DNA of 43,419 nucleotides, taken from IMG/VR virus record IMGVR_UViG_3300042923_000202, positions 1 through 43,419 of that record. The stretch is one strand, 5' to 3'. The notes under the pieces are model-generated. The model was not told the origin of the DNA and searched no databases. It worked only from the letters and a program-made list of their open reading frames with translations. Source of the stretch: a virus. The position numbers were made by a program, and so were the translations under genes. This document shows positions 5,712-13,573 of the stretch, one piece after another; position 1 is the first letter of the stretch, and the number at the start of each line of letters is the position of its first letter.

Positions 5712-6533
5712 ATGACAAACATTATCCAAATGCACAAGTCCCAGGGGTTTACCCGAATGGACAACGATCTGTACGAGGCGCTCATCGGGGCCGACCTGTC
5801 CGGGCGTGAGCTTCGTGTTGCTCTGGCGATCCACAGGCTCACAGCCGGCTATAACACCGAAGCAGTTAAGGTGGCAGCGCTGTACATCGCCAAGATGATG
5901 TACGGGGCTGAGGACAAGGCTGAGAAGGAGCGCGCAAACGTTTCTCGGGCAATCAATGACCTGATCCGTCAGCGCGTTCTTTTCCGTGATGGTGGTAGCC
6001 GCGATCCGATCAGTTTCCTTCCTCCGAAGGAGTGGAAAATCGACCCAAAAACCACCGTGTCGAAAACTACACAGAGTGTAAAAAACACACATGCCACTGT
6101 GTTGGAAATTACACACATAAAAGAAAGAAATACAAATCTAACTGCTAACGCAGTTGTCGCCGCTGTCGCTTCGACCGGCCAGGATTTGGAATCTGAAGCG
6201 GAAGAGCAGGTCACCACCCCTGATCAACCAGACCGGGCCAAAGCCGAACGCATCCCGTATGACCGCATCGTTGGAATTTACAACGAGGTTTGCGGCGAGA
6301 AGCTTCCGCGCTGCATGAAGCTCACCAGCAAGCGCCGCAACTTGATCAAGGGCTGCTGGAATCTTGAAATCAACGGCGTGTATCCATTCCGCAAGGGCGA
6401 GTTCTGGACTGCGTACTTCACGGACTGCCTGAAGAGCAAACACTGGACCGGTGAAAACGACCGAGGCTGGACCGCTGACATCGAGTTTCTGACCCGCCAG
6501 GACAAGGTCCTGAAAGTGTTGGAGGCCCTATGA
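5712..6533 (+). CDS. Replication initiator, lambda O-like
   Basis: A 273-aa initiator. Residues about 1-110 match the phage replication protein O N-terminal winged-helix domain (GFTRMDNDLYEALIGADLSG..., with the ALAIHRLTAGYN stretch), which binds origin iterons. The middle (about 115-185) is low-complexity and encoded by the repeat-containing origin. The C-terminal domain (about 185-273, YDRIVGIYNEVCGEKLP...) is the part that usually contacts the helicase or loader. It overlaps the helicase start by 4 bp. Finding the origin inside the gene is as in lambda. Confidence 0.9.
   Translation: MTNIIQMHKSQGFTRMDNDLYEALIGADLSGRELRVALAIHRLTAGYNTEAVKVAALYIAKMMYGAEDKAEKERANVSRAINDLIRQRVLFRDGGSRDPISFLPPKEWKIDPKTTVSKTTQSVKNTHATVLEITHIKERNTNLTANAVVAAVASTGQDLESEAEEQVTTPDQPDRAKAERIPYDRIVGIYNEVCGEKLPRCMKLTSKRRNLIKGCWNLEINGVYPFRKGEFWTAYFTDCLKSKHWTGENDRGWTADIEFLTRQDKVLKVLEAL
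6057..6140 (+). other. Probable replication origin: three iterons plus A-rich tract
   Basis: Three similar elements with inverted GTGT/ACAC ends round an A-rich centre lie at 6057-6072, 6076-6090 and 6099-6114 (for example GTGTCGAAAACTACAC). Immediately to the right is an A-rich stretch (6117-6139). This is the arrangement of lambda ori: imperfectly palindromic O-binding iterons with an AAAA core beside an AT-rich unwinding region, within the initiator gene. Confidence 0.7.
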
Positions 6534-7945
6534 ACGCATGCGTCGAAATGGCGGATCGTCCGCTCGTATCGCCTGAAGCCGAATTTGGCGTCGTTGGCGC
6601 CCTGATGCACAAGCCAGAGCTGATCGAATCCATCGGCTCCATGGTCAGCCCGACAGACTTCTACGACCAAGACGTCTCCGACCTATACGCCATGATCCTG
6701 GCTGCTCGTTCTGCTGGCCGCCCAGCTGATCCGGTATCGCTTTCGGATATCCGCTACGAGCTATCGAGCGGCGACCTTACGCTTGTACGCGCCGCCGAGA
6801 TCATGCGTGACGTGCCCAGCGCTGCCAATGGCGTGGAATACGCTCGTATCGTGGTGGAGCGCTCTAAAGCCCGCAAGATCGCCCAAATCGGCCAAGGCAT
6901 CATCGACATGGCCAGCCGCAATAGGCCGATCTCCGCGATCATTGCTGAGGCTCAGGAATCCGTCCTAACCCTGAATAGCGAAGACGATGAGCCCGACGTG
7001 ATCTGCTTGCGCGAAGCGTTGGGTCCAGTCGTGGACGAAATGGACGCCCGGTTCAACGGCGATGGCATCAACGGCATGGCTACTGGCCTGAGCGACTTGG
7101 ATGACATCCTTCAAGGCCTGCGGGCATCGCACGTAATCATCATCGCTGGCCGCCCGGGCACGGGTAAGACCACCCTTGGCCTCGGCATAGCCGAGAAGCT
7201 GGCAATAAGGGATGGCAAGTCAGCACTCGTCTTTTCGCTCGAAATGTCGGCCAAGGAGCTTGCCAAGCGGAGCCTGTCGTCGTCGTCAGCCGTCACCTTG
7301 GGCAACATCGACACCGGCAAGGCCATGGGTGACAGCGAGCAGATAGCCCGCATCACTGGTGCCGTCGGGAAGATGGCTTATGCCGACCTTAGGATTTGCC
7401 AGAAGGGCGGCCTGCCACTCAGTCGCATCCGCAACATTGCTCGGTTCCAGCACAAAGCCAAACCGCTCGACCTGATCGTGATCGACTACATCGGCCTCAT
7501 CGCGCCTGAAGCTGGAAGCCGGCAACAGAACCGCAACCTTGAGCTTGGTGCAATCAGCCGAGGCCTCAAGGGTATGGCGAAGGAGCTGAACGTCCCGGTC
7601 ATCGTGCTGGCCCAGCTGAACCGAAGCATAGAGACGCGCGCAGCCAAGAAGCCGCAGATGTCCGACCTGCGTGACTCCGGCGAAATTGAGCAGGACGCCG
7701 ACATCATCATGATCGCGCACCGTGACGCCGATTCCGACCTCGGCCGCAGTGGCGTCACCGAGCTCGACGTGGTGAAGCACCGTCACGCCTCGGTGGGGCA
7801 TTGCCTGCTCCAGCACCAGGGTGAATTTGCCCGGTTCGTGAACTACGCGGGTCAGCGCGACCAGCAGCAAGCTCAATCGGCCACGCCGGTTCGACAGTCC
7901 TCCAAATCGATGCTGAACAGCTTCAACCCAAAAGGGGGGTTCTGA
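6530..7945 (+). CDS. Replicative DNA helicase, DnaB family
   Basis: A 471-aa hexameric 5'-3' helicase. The N-terminal DnaB domain (about 10-110) includes SPEAEFGVVGALMHKPELI. The RecA-like domain has Walker A GRPGTGKTT (about 207-215), Walker B LIVIDYIGLI (about 316-325), and late motifs LAQLNR and SDLRDSGEIEQDAD. Length is normal. Carrying its own helicase beside an O-like protein is the P22 gene 12 plan, not the lambda P loader plan. Start overlaps O (ATGA). Confidence 0.96.
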   Translation: MNACVEMADRPLVSPEAEFGVVGALMHKPELIESIGSMVSPTDFYDQDVSDLYAMILAARSAGRPADPVSLSDIRYELSSGDLTLVRAAEIMRDVPSAANGVEYARIVVERSKARKIAQIGQGIIDMASRNRPISAIIAEAQESVLTLNSEDDEPDVICLREALGPVVDEMDARFNGDGINGMATGLSDLDDILQGLRASHVIIIAGRPGTGKTTLGLGIAEKLAIRDGKSALVFSLEMSAKELAKRSLSSSSAVTLGNIDTGKAMGDSEQIARITGAVGKMAYADLRICQKGGLPLSRIRNIARFQHKAKPLDLIVIDYIGLIAPEAGSRQQNRNLELGAISRGLKGMAKELNVPVIVLAQLNRSIETRAAKKPQMSDLRDSGEIEQDADIIMIAHRDADSDLGRSGVTELDVVKHRHASVGHCLLQHQGEFARFVNYAGQRDQQQAQSATPVRQSSKSMLNSFNPKGGF

Positions 7946-8589
7946 TGAGTCAGACCATTTTCGAAAAAGACGGCTATCTGATGCGCTCCCACTCCGAAAC
8001 ACGCTGGGCGGCGATGATGGATGCTTTGCGCGTTACCTGGCTCTACGAGGATCGCCATGTGGAGACCCGGCACGGCGGCTATATCCCTGACTTCTACCTG
8101 CCTGCGGCCGGGATGTTCATTGAGGTCAAAGGCCCCACTCCTACGGCGGTTGAGCGCGAGAAGGCAATGGACGCTCAGCGCCAAACCGGCTGCCCCGTCA
8201 TCTTCGCCTACGGCCGGCCAGAAATGCTTCACGGCGAGTTGTTTCACGGGCTCCTGAGTTACTTCGGCGAGAGGGGCGAGATAACTCACTCGACCACAGA
8301 GGTTGGTTCGGCCGTCCGTAAGTATTTCGACCTCCACACCTACGCGGCCTACATCACTGCCGGTGAGCACCTCGAACGCCCCGACGTGTTGCCAGTCGCC
8401 GAAATCCTCCAAGAGCTGGTAGCTGGATGGATGCCGCGGCCGGAACGCGAGAACTACATGCGCTCAATCCATGCGCCGCTCAATCGCGCCAAGACCGAAA
8501 AGGTGGGCCAGATCAGCCAGGTCGAATGGGTGCTCAGCGAGTTCGCCAAAAAGATCAACGACTGCTGGAACGCAAAGGAGGCAGCGTGA
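7945..8589 (+). CDS. PD-(D/E)XK nuclease-like protein
   Basis: A 214-aa protein with a nuclease core in its first third: Glu18 (HSETRWA), Asp49 (GYIPDFYLP), and Glu60-x-Lys62 (FIEVKGP). This E...PD...EVK order is that of TnsA-like and VSR/Holliday-type PD-(D/E)XK enzymes. The rest is helical and does not match a family I know. It begins one base from the helicase stop, so it is probably a replication or recombination factor. Activity is inferred from the conserved residues. Confidence 0.75.
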   Translation: MSQTIFEKDGYLMRSHSETRWAAMMDALRVTWLYEDRHVETRHGGYIPDFYLPAAGMFIEVKGPTPTAVEREKAMDAQRQTGCPVIFAYGRPEMLHGELFHGLLSYFGERGEITHSTTEVGSAVRKYFDLHTYAAYITAGEHLERPDVLPVAEILQELVAGWMPRPERENYMRSIHAPLNRAKTEKVGQISQVEWVLSEFAKKINDCWNAKEAA

Positions 8590-8711
8590 TGCGCGAGCTC
8601 ATCAGTCAGGCGCGAATCATCGAGCAGGGCATACCCGCAGACGGCCAGTCGGCCCGGGCGCTGCTGCTTTCCAAATTTGGCAGGAACAAGAGTCAGGGGG
8701 TGGGGCAATGA
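8589..8711 (+). CDS. Small hypothetical protein
   Basis: A 40-aa frame (MRELISQARIIEQGIPADG...) overlapping both neighbours: its ATG shares a base with the nuclease stop, and its TGA overlaps the next ATG by 4 bp. A run of GGAGGCAGCG precedes it. Function unknown. The tight packing supports translation. Confidence 0.6.
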   Translation: MRELISQARIIEQGIPADGQSARALLLSKFGRNKSQGVGQ

Positions 8712-8956
8712 GCAACGACAAGATGCGGGAAGAGTTCTGTTCATGGCTGCTTGAAGAGCATGGCCTTGAATCCCAGTGGCAGCCTGATCGAAATTGCTTC
8801 AAGGATTTCCCAGCCCATCTGGCTTATATGGCCTGGCAGGCCTCGCGCGAGGCGGTAGTGATTGATCTGCCTTCGCACGGCGCACCAATGTTTAACTCGG
8901 GTCTGGAGCAGTGCAAGTCCGCCATCGAGGCCGCTGGCGTGAAGGTGAAGCAATGA
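8708..8956 (+). CDS. Small phage protein (DKMREEFCSWL type)
   Basis: An 82-aa protein with the pattern KMREEFCSWLLEEHG...FKDFPAHLAYMAWQASREA, familiar from many phage early regions as hypothetical proteins. Trp-rich and helical. It overlaps the previous gene and the next one by 4 bp each. Function unknown. Confidence 0.7.
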   Translation: MSNDKMREEFCSWLLEEHGLESQWQPDRNCFKDFPAHLAYMAWQASREAVVIDLPSHGAPMFNSGLEQCKSAIEAAGVKVKQ

Positions 8957-9189
8957 GCCGGTTCATAGCGGTTATTCACGGCTGGCACGTACACAGCAAC
9001 GGCTTCACGGTAAGAGAGCTGCGCGCAACCACCATCCATCAAGCTCAGATGGAGGCTTGCTACCTGCGTGACCAGCGAGAAAAAGCTTTCGATTCCTGTG
9101 CGGTGACCGTAGTTGAAATTGAGTCGGGTGAGCGTCTCGCGCGGCGACTTACATGGCATGAGCGAATTACCGGGAGGGCGAAGCCATGA
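8953..9189 (+). CDS. Small hypothetical protein
   Basis: A 78-aa protein with a likely beta-alpha-beta core: strand (FIAVIHGWHVHSNGF), helix (IHQAQMEACYLRDQREKA), strand (CAVTVVEIESGE), then a basic tail. Overlaps both neighbours by 4 bp. No family recognised. Confidence 0.65.
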   Translation: MSRFIAVIHGWHVHSNGFTVRELRATTIHQAQMEACYLRDQREKAFDSCAVTVVEIESGERLARRLTWHERITGRAKP

Positions 9190-9692
9190 CCATCGACAAA
9201 GCACGCTTGAAGGCGCTGGCTGAGGCTGCAACTCCGGGTCCTTGGGAATGCCGCGAAGCTGAGGGTTCGGCTGCAATTTGCCATAAGCACGGCTGGGTCG
9301 CTGACGACTTCAGTGAGCAAACAGTCTTCGACACGCGTTATATGGCCGCCGCCAACCCCGTCACAGTGCTGGCCCTGCTTGCTGAGCTTGAAGAAGACGT
9401 GATGCACCTGCGGGTATTTGCTCAGGTCGGCGATTCGTTGGCGGCTGAGTGCGACCAGCTCAAGGCCGAAATCGCCCGCTCCACTGAGCGCGAGATTCAC
9501 CAGCTCGCGGAGATTGAGGGGCTGCGCAAGGCCCTTGAAGATTGCGCCGATTCCCTTCACGCCGAAATGCTCCAGAAGCTCCACGGCGAACTGCCAGAAA
9601 ACATGCACCCCGTGACACGCCGCGAGTATGACCGCGACATGGCGGAGCTCGCTGGCTACCGCGCGCTTTTGAGCAAGGAGCCAAGCCAATGA
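9186..9692 (+). CDS. Ead/Ea22-like phage protein
   Basis: A 168-aa protein of the modular Ead/Ea22 type. The N-terminus (IDKARLKALAEAATPGPWECR) and the segment RYMAAANPVTVLALLAELE are typical, followed by a predicted coiled coil (about 80-130, DQLKAEIARSTEREIHQLAEIEGLRKALE). The C-terminal tail with H-P-V-T-R-R-E-Y is also common in these proteins. The family is widespread in lambdoid early regions; function is not established. Confidence 0.75.
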   Translation: MTIDKARLKALAEAATPGPWECREAEGSAAICHKHGWVADDFSEQTVFDTRYMAAANPVTVLALLAELEEDVMHLRVFAQVGDSLAAECDQLKAEIARSTEREIHQLAEIEGLRKALEDCADSLHAEMLQKLHGELPENMHPVTRREYDRDMAELAGYRALLSKEPSQ

Positions 9693-10105
9693 CTGAAGTC
9701 ATCGTAAGGCACAAGGACGACCTGAGCCGCCTGCGTGGCGTCCTGCTCGGCACCGACTTTTCGAAGCCCAAGAAGATCGTCATCAAGGATCTGGACCGCA
9801 GTAGCGAGCAGAACAAGAAGCTCCACGCCTGCCTGACGGATATCTCCCGCCAGGTCGAGCACGCGGGCAAGAAGTGGGACGTGCTGATCTGGAAACGCCT
9901 GCTGACGGCTGCGTGGCTGCGGGAGAGCGGAGAGAACCCGCAGTTCATTCCATCTCTGGACGGGCGCGGCGTGGACGTAATCTACGAACGCACCTCGAAA
10001 CTGAGCGTGAAGCAATGCGCCGATTTGATTTTGTGGGTAGAGGCGTTTGGGGCTGAGCATGGCGTTCGCTGGACGCAGAAGGATTTGTGGGAGGCGCGTT
10101 ACTGA
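9689..10105 (+). CDS. ninB: NinB recombination protein
   Basis: A 138-aa NinB-family protein (lambda Orf). It shows RSSEQNKKLHACLTDISRQV, KKWDVLIWKRLLTAAWLRE and the C-terminal CADLILWVEAFGAEHGVRW, all typical. NinB is an ssDNA-binding mediator that stands in for host RecFOR functions in phage recombination. It overlaps the previous gene by 4 bp and opens a nin-like block ending with NinG. Confidence 0.92.
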   Translation: MTEVIVRHKDDLSRLRGVLLGTDFSKPKKIVIKDLDRSSEQNKKLHACLTDISRQVEHAGKKWDVLIWKRLLTAAWLRESGENPQFIPSLDGRGVDVIYERTSKLSVKQCADLILWVEAFGAEHGVRWTQKDLWEARY

Positions 10106-10311
10106 TGAGCAAGAACACGCAACGTCGCATCAGCTACTACGCCCAGGGCCGCCACGATGCGCGTACAGGATTCGGAATCCGGTGGATACGCCATCCCTAC
10201 ATGGCCGAGTACATGCGCGGCTTCAACAGCTGGAAGAAGCCGAAACGCACCAGCTGGCTCGCCCGCTTGATCAACATCATCTGCGAAGGCGTGACCGGGA
10301 GGTGGGCATGA
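10105..10311 (+). CDS. Small basic protein resembling ribosome modulation factor
   Basis: A 68-aa basic protein. The spacing in ISYYAQGRHDARTG...HPYMAEYMRGFNSW recalls the RMF/CrpP pattern (G-x-D-A-x2-G, P-Y, G-[WF]-x2-W). RMF dimerises 70S ribosomes; phage relatives are of unknown role. The match is a recalled pattern, not a search. Start ATG at 10105 touches the ninB stop. Confidence 0.55.
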   Translation: MSKNTQRRISYYAQGRHDARTGFGIRWIRHPYMAEYMRGFNSWKKPKRTSWLARLINIICEGVTGRWA

Positions 10312-10409
10312 AGGCCCTCATTAAGTACTCAGAACGCCTCACCACCTTCCTGGCTCAGTCCTACCAGCACCCCGACCTATGCCTTCAATTCCAATGGGGG
10401 CAGATGTGA
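10308..10409 (+). CDS. Very small hypothetical protein
   Basis: A 33-aa frame, MKALIKYSERLTTFLAQSYQ..., with GGGAGGTGGGC directly upstream and overlaps with both neighbours. Amphipathic N-terminal half. Many nin regions carry such miniproteins. Function unknown. Confidence 0.5.
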   Translation: MKALIKYSERLTTFLAQSYQHPDLCLQFQWGQM

Positions 10410-11014
10410 TGCGGACAGCGTTGAAAGCAGTGAAGCAGCCAAGGGCGAAGAAGTGCCGCGTTCCGGAATGCGGCGCCCCATTCATCCCCGCGCGGCTCGG
10501 GCAGGCGGTATGCAGCCCGGCCTGCGCGATCATCGATGCGCCGAAGAATCAGGAGCGGGCGCGCAAGGCGCTGGCCCAGGTGGAGCGGCGCGCGATCAAG
10601 GTCCGCAAGGAAAGGCTGAAGTCGCGCAGCGACCACATGCGTGACGCACAGCAGGCGTTCAACGCTTACATCCGTGCCCGCGATCAATCTGCAGGTCATC
10701 CATGCATATCGAGTGGTAAGCCACTGGAGTGGACTGCCAATGCGGTCGACGCCGGCCACTACCGCAGTGTCGGCTCAGCACCGCACCTCAGATTCGATGA
10801 GCGCAACTGTCACGCGCAGAGCAAGCAGGACAACCGTTTCCTGTCTGGCAACGCCGTGGACTACCGGGTCGGTCTGATCGCCCGGATAGGTCTGGAAGCG
10901 GTCGAGGCGCTGGAGGCGGACCAGTCCGTGAAGAAGTACACCGTCGAAGATTTGAAAGCCATCACGGCGCATTACAGGGCGAAGACCCGAGAACTGAAGA
11001 GGGCGGCAGCATGA
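10409..11014 (+). CDS. ninG: NinG recombination-associated protein
   Basis: A 201-aa NinG-family protein (lambda Rap). It has an N-terminal zinc-finger-like block (KKCRVPECGAPF...VCSPACAI), a long basic helix (about 45-85), and the C-terminal nuclease-like part with CISSGKPL, DAGHYRSVGSAPHLRF, NCHAQSKQDNRF and YRVGLIARIG. Rap is a structure-specific endonuclease acting on branched DNA. I chose the ATG at 10409 because a GGGGG run precedes it; two upstream in-frame ATGs lack ribosome sites. Confidence 0.92.
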   Translation: MRTALKAVKQPRAKKCRVPECGAPFIPARLGQAVCSPACAIIDAPKNQERARKALAQVERRAIKVRKERLKSRSDHMRDAQQAFNAYIRARDQSAGHPCISSGKPLEWTANAVDAGHYRSVGSAPHLRFDERNCHAQSKQDNRFLSGNAVDYRVGLIARIGLEAVEALEADQSVKKYTVEDLKAITAHYRAKTRELKRAAA

Positions 11015-11592
11015 AGATTTTCTCGGCACGTCAAGCATGGCACGACTGCACCTACAACCCGGCGCCAGGCCAAACCTCTGACGTCGTGCAGTTGGGCGTG
11101 GTAGTGCAGACAACTGAGCGCGGCCCATCCGCAAACCATGCGATGCATAGTGCGCTGGCCGGGCATATCCAATCGGCGATCGCCAAGCTTCACCCTCAGG
11201 TCCGGGTGTTCGGCGAGTACATGTACGCCGCCAACCGCGACGACGACATCCGCGAAGCTGCGGAAGAGTTCGTGTTCGGCATGGTCGTCTCGAAGTCCAG
11301 GCGCATGACCTCGGCCAAGCGCGAGAAGCTGGAGTATGTGGTGAAGGGCGTGATGCGCCGGTATCGCTACATGCACCAGGGCGGCCAATCGGCCAACGAG
11401 GATCCGCTGATCAAGCCTGAGGCGTTCCGCGCGTGGCTGTGGGGTGAGTTCGGGTGCAGGCTCGAATCATGCGCCTGGGCGCGGGATTGGGAGCCGGTAA
11501 TTCAGATTTCTTTCGAGTGCTGCGAGGATCTTGATAGGATGGCGTTAAGCCCAATCGGGGCGGTGATTTATCAGATGAGGGAGGCGGCTTGA
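11011..11592 (+). CDS. Protein in the antiterminator (Q) position, function unproven
   Basis: A 193-aa protein, AlaMet-rich N-terminus, basic middle (MVVSKSRRMTSAKREKLEYVVKGVMRRYRYM) and a Cys/Trp-containing C-terminus (GCRLESCAWARDWE...FECCEDLD). It lies right after ninG, before the first rightward terminator and the late genes, which is where lambdoid phages place Q. I do not see a convincing Q-family signature, so antitermination is a positional inference. Confidence 0.65.
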   Translation: MKIFSARQAWHDCTYNPAPGQTSDVVQLGVVVQTTERGPSANHAMHSALAGHIQSAIAKLHPQVRVFGEYMYAANRDDDIREAAEEFVFGMVVSKSRRMTSAKREKLEYVVKGVMRRYRYMHQGGQSANEDPLIKPEAFRAWLWGEFGCRLESCAWARDWEPVIQISFECCEDLDRMALSPIGAVIYQMREAA

Positions 11593-11948
11593 TGGATGCT
11601 GAGGATATTGAGCGGGAGCGAGACGCAGAGATCATCTTGATGGCTGCAAGGGCTGCAGGTCTTTCAGTTCAGTGGAGCGATAATTGTGGAGACTTCAGTA
11701 TCGGAGAGCCGTACTCACAAGGCGAGAAAAGATGGAATCCTCTGGAGTTTGACCAAGATGCCTTTCGGCTGGCTGTGCGGTTGAAGCTGCTGCCGCAGAT
11801 GATGAATATGGGGCATGAGGTCGGTATCGACGATCTCGACATCTTCGAGCCATTCGAGCCTGATCCATATGCAGCGACCCGCCGCGCTATCGTCAGAGCG
11901 GCTGCTGAAATGGGCCGGAAAATGGTTGTTGACTTCCCGCACGGCTGA
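11592..11948 (+). CDS. Hypothetical phage protein
   Basis: A 118-aa protein starting at the ATG at 11592, which overlaps the previous stop. It has an acidic N-terminal helix, a middle with W-N-P-L-E-F-D-Q-D-A-F-R-L-A-V (about 47-61), a pattern shared by several small phage proteins that describe Ea22/DUF2591-type relatives, and a C-terminal helix (PYAATRRAIVRAAAEMGR). Family not assigned with confidence. It is the last gene before a terminator. Confidence 0.6.
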   Translation: MDAEDIERERDAEIILMAARAAGLSVQWSDNCGDFSIGEPYSQGEKRWNPLEFDQDAFRLAVRLKLLPQMMNMGHEVGIDDLDIFEPFEPDPYAATRRAIVRAAAEMGRKMVVDFPHG

Positions 11949-12008
11949 GGGCATCATTTTGCCACATTGAGTATTTTGCCTGCGGCAACTTGCTCCGGAA
12001 ACACCAGA

Positions 12009-12037
12009 AAAGCCCGGCCTAACCGCTGGGCTTTTTT
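12009..12037 (+). terminator. Intrinsic terminator between early and late regions
   Basis: An 8-bp stem with one mismatch (agcccggc 12011-12018; gctgggct 12025-12032) followed by six T. It lies directly after the early genes, so late transcription must start beyond it or be antiterminated. The gap 11949-12120 otherwise contains no gene; I could not place a convincing late promoter in it. Confidence 0.8.
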
Positions 12038-12120
12038 GTGCCCACGATTTCCCAAATGCCCTCCATGCCTCTTGCTTGCAATGCACAAACGCGAGGGACT
12101 CATTCGCACCTGGAGAGACG

Positions 12121-12378
12121 ATGACTCGTTCCGCATGCTGGAGCCTGCTCGCGCTCGGTCTGGCGACTCTCAATTACGTAATGCACCGCGACATCAGTTC
12201 GAACATCTTCTTTGCCACGTTCATCTTCATTCAGGCCCTGAAAAGGCCTGAGACAGAGGATCGCGTCGTGGCGGGCAAGGTAATGACGTTCTGCGCGACT
12301 GCTGGATCAGCATTGCTGACGTTTGCCGTCTTCTCGCGCCTGATGGGCTTCGAGTGGCAGCAGCCGGCCTCATGGTAG
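12121..12378 (+). CDS. Small membrane protein, holin-region
   Basis: An 85-aa protein with GGAGAG upstream. Two or three hydrophobic segments: CWSLLALGLATLNYVM (about 5-20), a second over NIFFATFIFIQAL (about 28-40), and VMTFCATAGSALLTFAVFS (about 54-72). It leads a run of three membrane proteins ahead of the packaging genes, which suggests a lysis role (holin or antiholin), but no family is recognised. Confidence 0.6.
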   Translation: MTRSACWSLLALGLATLNYVMHRDISSNIFFATFIFIQALKRPETEDRVVAGKVMTFCATAGSALLTFAVFSRLMGFEWQQPASW

Positions 12379-12415
12379 GCCACACAACATTGACCCTTCC
12401 CGACACGGAGCACGT

Positions 12416-12829
12416 ATGAGCGCAGAAGGAATCCCTGGCGCCTTGGTGATCGGTGCGGCGAACGGGGCTGGGATGGCAGTAGCGACGACCATCCCGATCG
12501 ATCACGGCTTGGCTCTTGGGGCCATCGGCGGATGCTGCGCCTATCTGGCCTCGTCCGTAGCCATTCCGTTGTCCTCCCGGATCTTCTACAGCATCTTCTC
12601 GTTCATCATCGGTTATCTGTCGGGAGTCCTTCTGCTCAACTGGCTGTCCTACAACGGAGCGGCTGCCGTACTCGCCTGCCTTGTTTCGGCGCTGGCCTCG
12701 TACGTGTTCGGGTCGCTTAAGCGTTGGTCGGATGGCGGCCCGCGCCCTGATTGGATTGACTGGGGTTCCACTCTCCTTGGTGGATTGATCCCGTCCTTCC
12801 TCAAGAGAGGCAAGCGCGATGATGGATAG
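12416..12829 (+). CDS. Putative holin, multi-span
   Basis: A 137-aa protein with three to four hydrophobic segments (about 8-30, 32-52, 57-78, 84-105) and a basic C-terminus (SFLKRGKRDDG). The architecture fits a family of putative phage holins known from Pseudomonas phages. Holins form the inner-membrane lesion that triggers lysis. Its 3' end overlaps the next membrane-protein gene by 11 bp. The endolysin and spanins are 22 kb away. Confidence 0.65.
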   Translation: MSAEGIPGALVIGAANGAGMAVATTIPIDHGLALGAIGGCCAYLASSVAIPLSSRIFYSIFSFIIGYLSGVLLLNWLSYNGAAAVLACLVSALASYVFGSLKRWSDGGPRPDWIDWGSTLLGGLIPSFLKRGKRDDG

Positions 12830-13184
12830 CATCTACCAACTGTTCGGAGGCTGGGCTGATTCGCTGGCCCTATGGCTCGATGGGGTGATCCCGGAGTTTC
12901 TGCTGGGCACCCGCGGTGTGTGTCACCTGCTGGTTTTTCTTTTCGTAGCCGGCTACCGCAAGCAGACCGACCGGCATCGCAAGGTGATCGGCATCATGGC
13001 TGCCATCTTTGCCGGCGCGAACATTGCCGAGGCTTACCGCGTGGCTGTGAACTTCAACTCGTTCGCCGCGCTGGCTCAGTACCCGCTGACTCTGGTCATG
13101 CTGTGCGTGCTGTTCTTCGTGGTCTACGCCAAGGGCAACGTCGCCCGCATGCTGCCGCCACGTCTGAGTGACATGCTCAGGTAG
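12819..13184 (+). CDS. Putative 3-TM phage holin
   Basis: A 121-aa protein with three hydrophobic stretches: GVCHLLVFLFVAGY (about 33-46), VIGIMAAIFAGANIAEAY (about 56-73) and YPLTLVMLCVLFFVVYA (about 88-104), with a basic C-terminus. It resembles the small 3-TM holin family (Pfam Phage_holin_3_7) by length and spacing. AGAGAGG lies 8 bases before the ATG. Two adjacent holin-like genes could be a holin and antiholin pair. Confidence 0.7.
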   Translation: MMDSIYQLFGGWADSLALWLDGVIPEFLLGTRGVCHLLVFLFVAGYRKQTDRHRKVIGIMAAIFAGANIAEAYRVAVNFNSFAALAQYPLTLVMLCVLFFVVYAKGNVARMLPPRLSDMLR

Positions 13185-13281
13185 GCGCCACAAAACAAAC
13201 ACTGCCATTTCGTGGCGCGGACTGTGGCGGCGACTCGGTGTCAGGTGTAGGGTGCTCGCAATTATGCGAGAGGGTAAGGCG

Positions 13282-13512
13282 ATGATGCGGGATATCTATG
13301 TTTTGACCCAGCCTGAAGATGACCCCTACGGGCGCGAGGAGCTAATCTGCTGGTATGAGACTCTAGAAGAGGCTGAGGCCCAGGCAAGTAAACTGGAGTG
13401 GGAGCGCTACCACGAAGCGGTTGCTGATACGCGAAGGCCCGTTGCACAGGTTCACAGCCCTGACGAGACCAGTTATCGGCACTACTGCGTGAGAACAGTC
13501 CCCAAGGGGTGA
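13282..13512 (+). CDS. Small hypothetical protein
   Basis: A 76-aa acidic protein. The ATG at 13282 is chosen because AGGG lies 7 bases upstream; the upstream in-frame ATG at 13264 is inside a hairpin (ctcgca/tgcgag, 13254-13269), which could hide or expose the ribosome site. Predicted alpha-beta fold: strand (RDIYVLTQPEDD), long helix (EELICWYETLEEAEAQASKLEWERYHEAV), strand (YRHYCVRTVP). It is followed at once by a terminator, so it looks like an independent cassette. Function unknown. Confidence 0.6.
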   Translation: MMRDIYVLTQPEDDPYGREELICWYETLEEAEAQASKLEWERYHEAVADTRRPVAQVHSPDETSYRHYCVRTVPKG

Positions 13513-13529
13513 CCATCTGAGACACAACC

Positions 13530-13556
13530 CCAGCCCTGGCCTATGCCGGGGCTTTT
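13530..13556 (+). terminator. Intrinsic terminator
   Basis: A 9-bp stem with one mismatch (agccctggc 13532-13540; gccggggct 13545-13553), 4-base loop, then TTTT. It lies between the gene ending at 13512 and the gp49-like gene. Confidence 0.75.
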
Positions 13557-13573
13557 GCATTCTGGAGAAGGTC

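Noticed and set aside
7286-8002. Minus-strand frame of 238 codons opposite the helicase gene
   Set aside because: Antisense shadow of DnaB; high-GC codon bias creates long open frames on the other strand.
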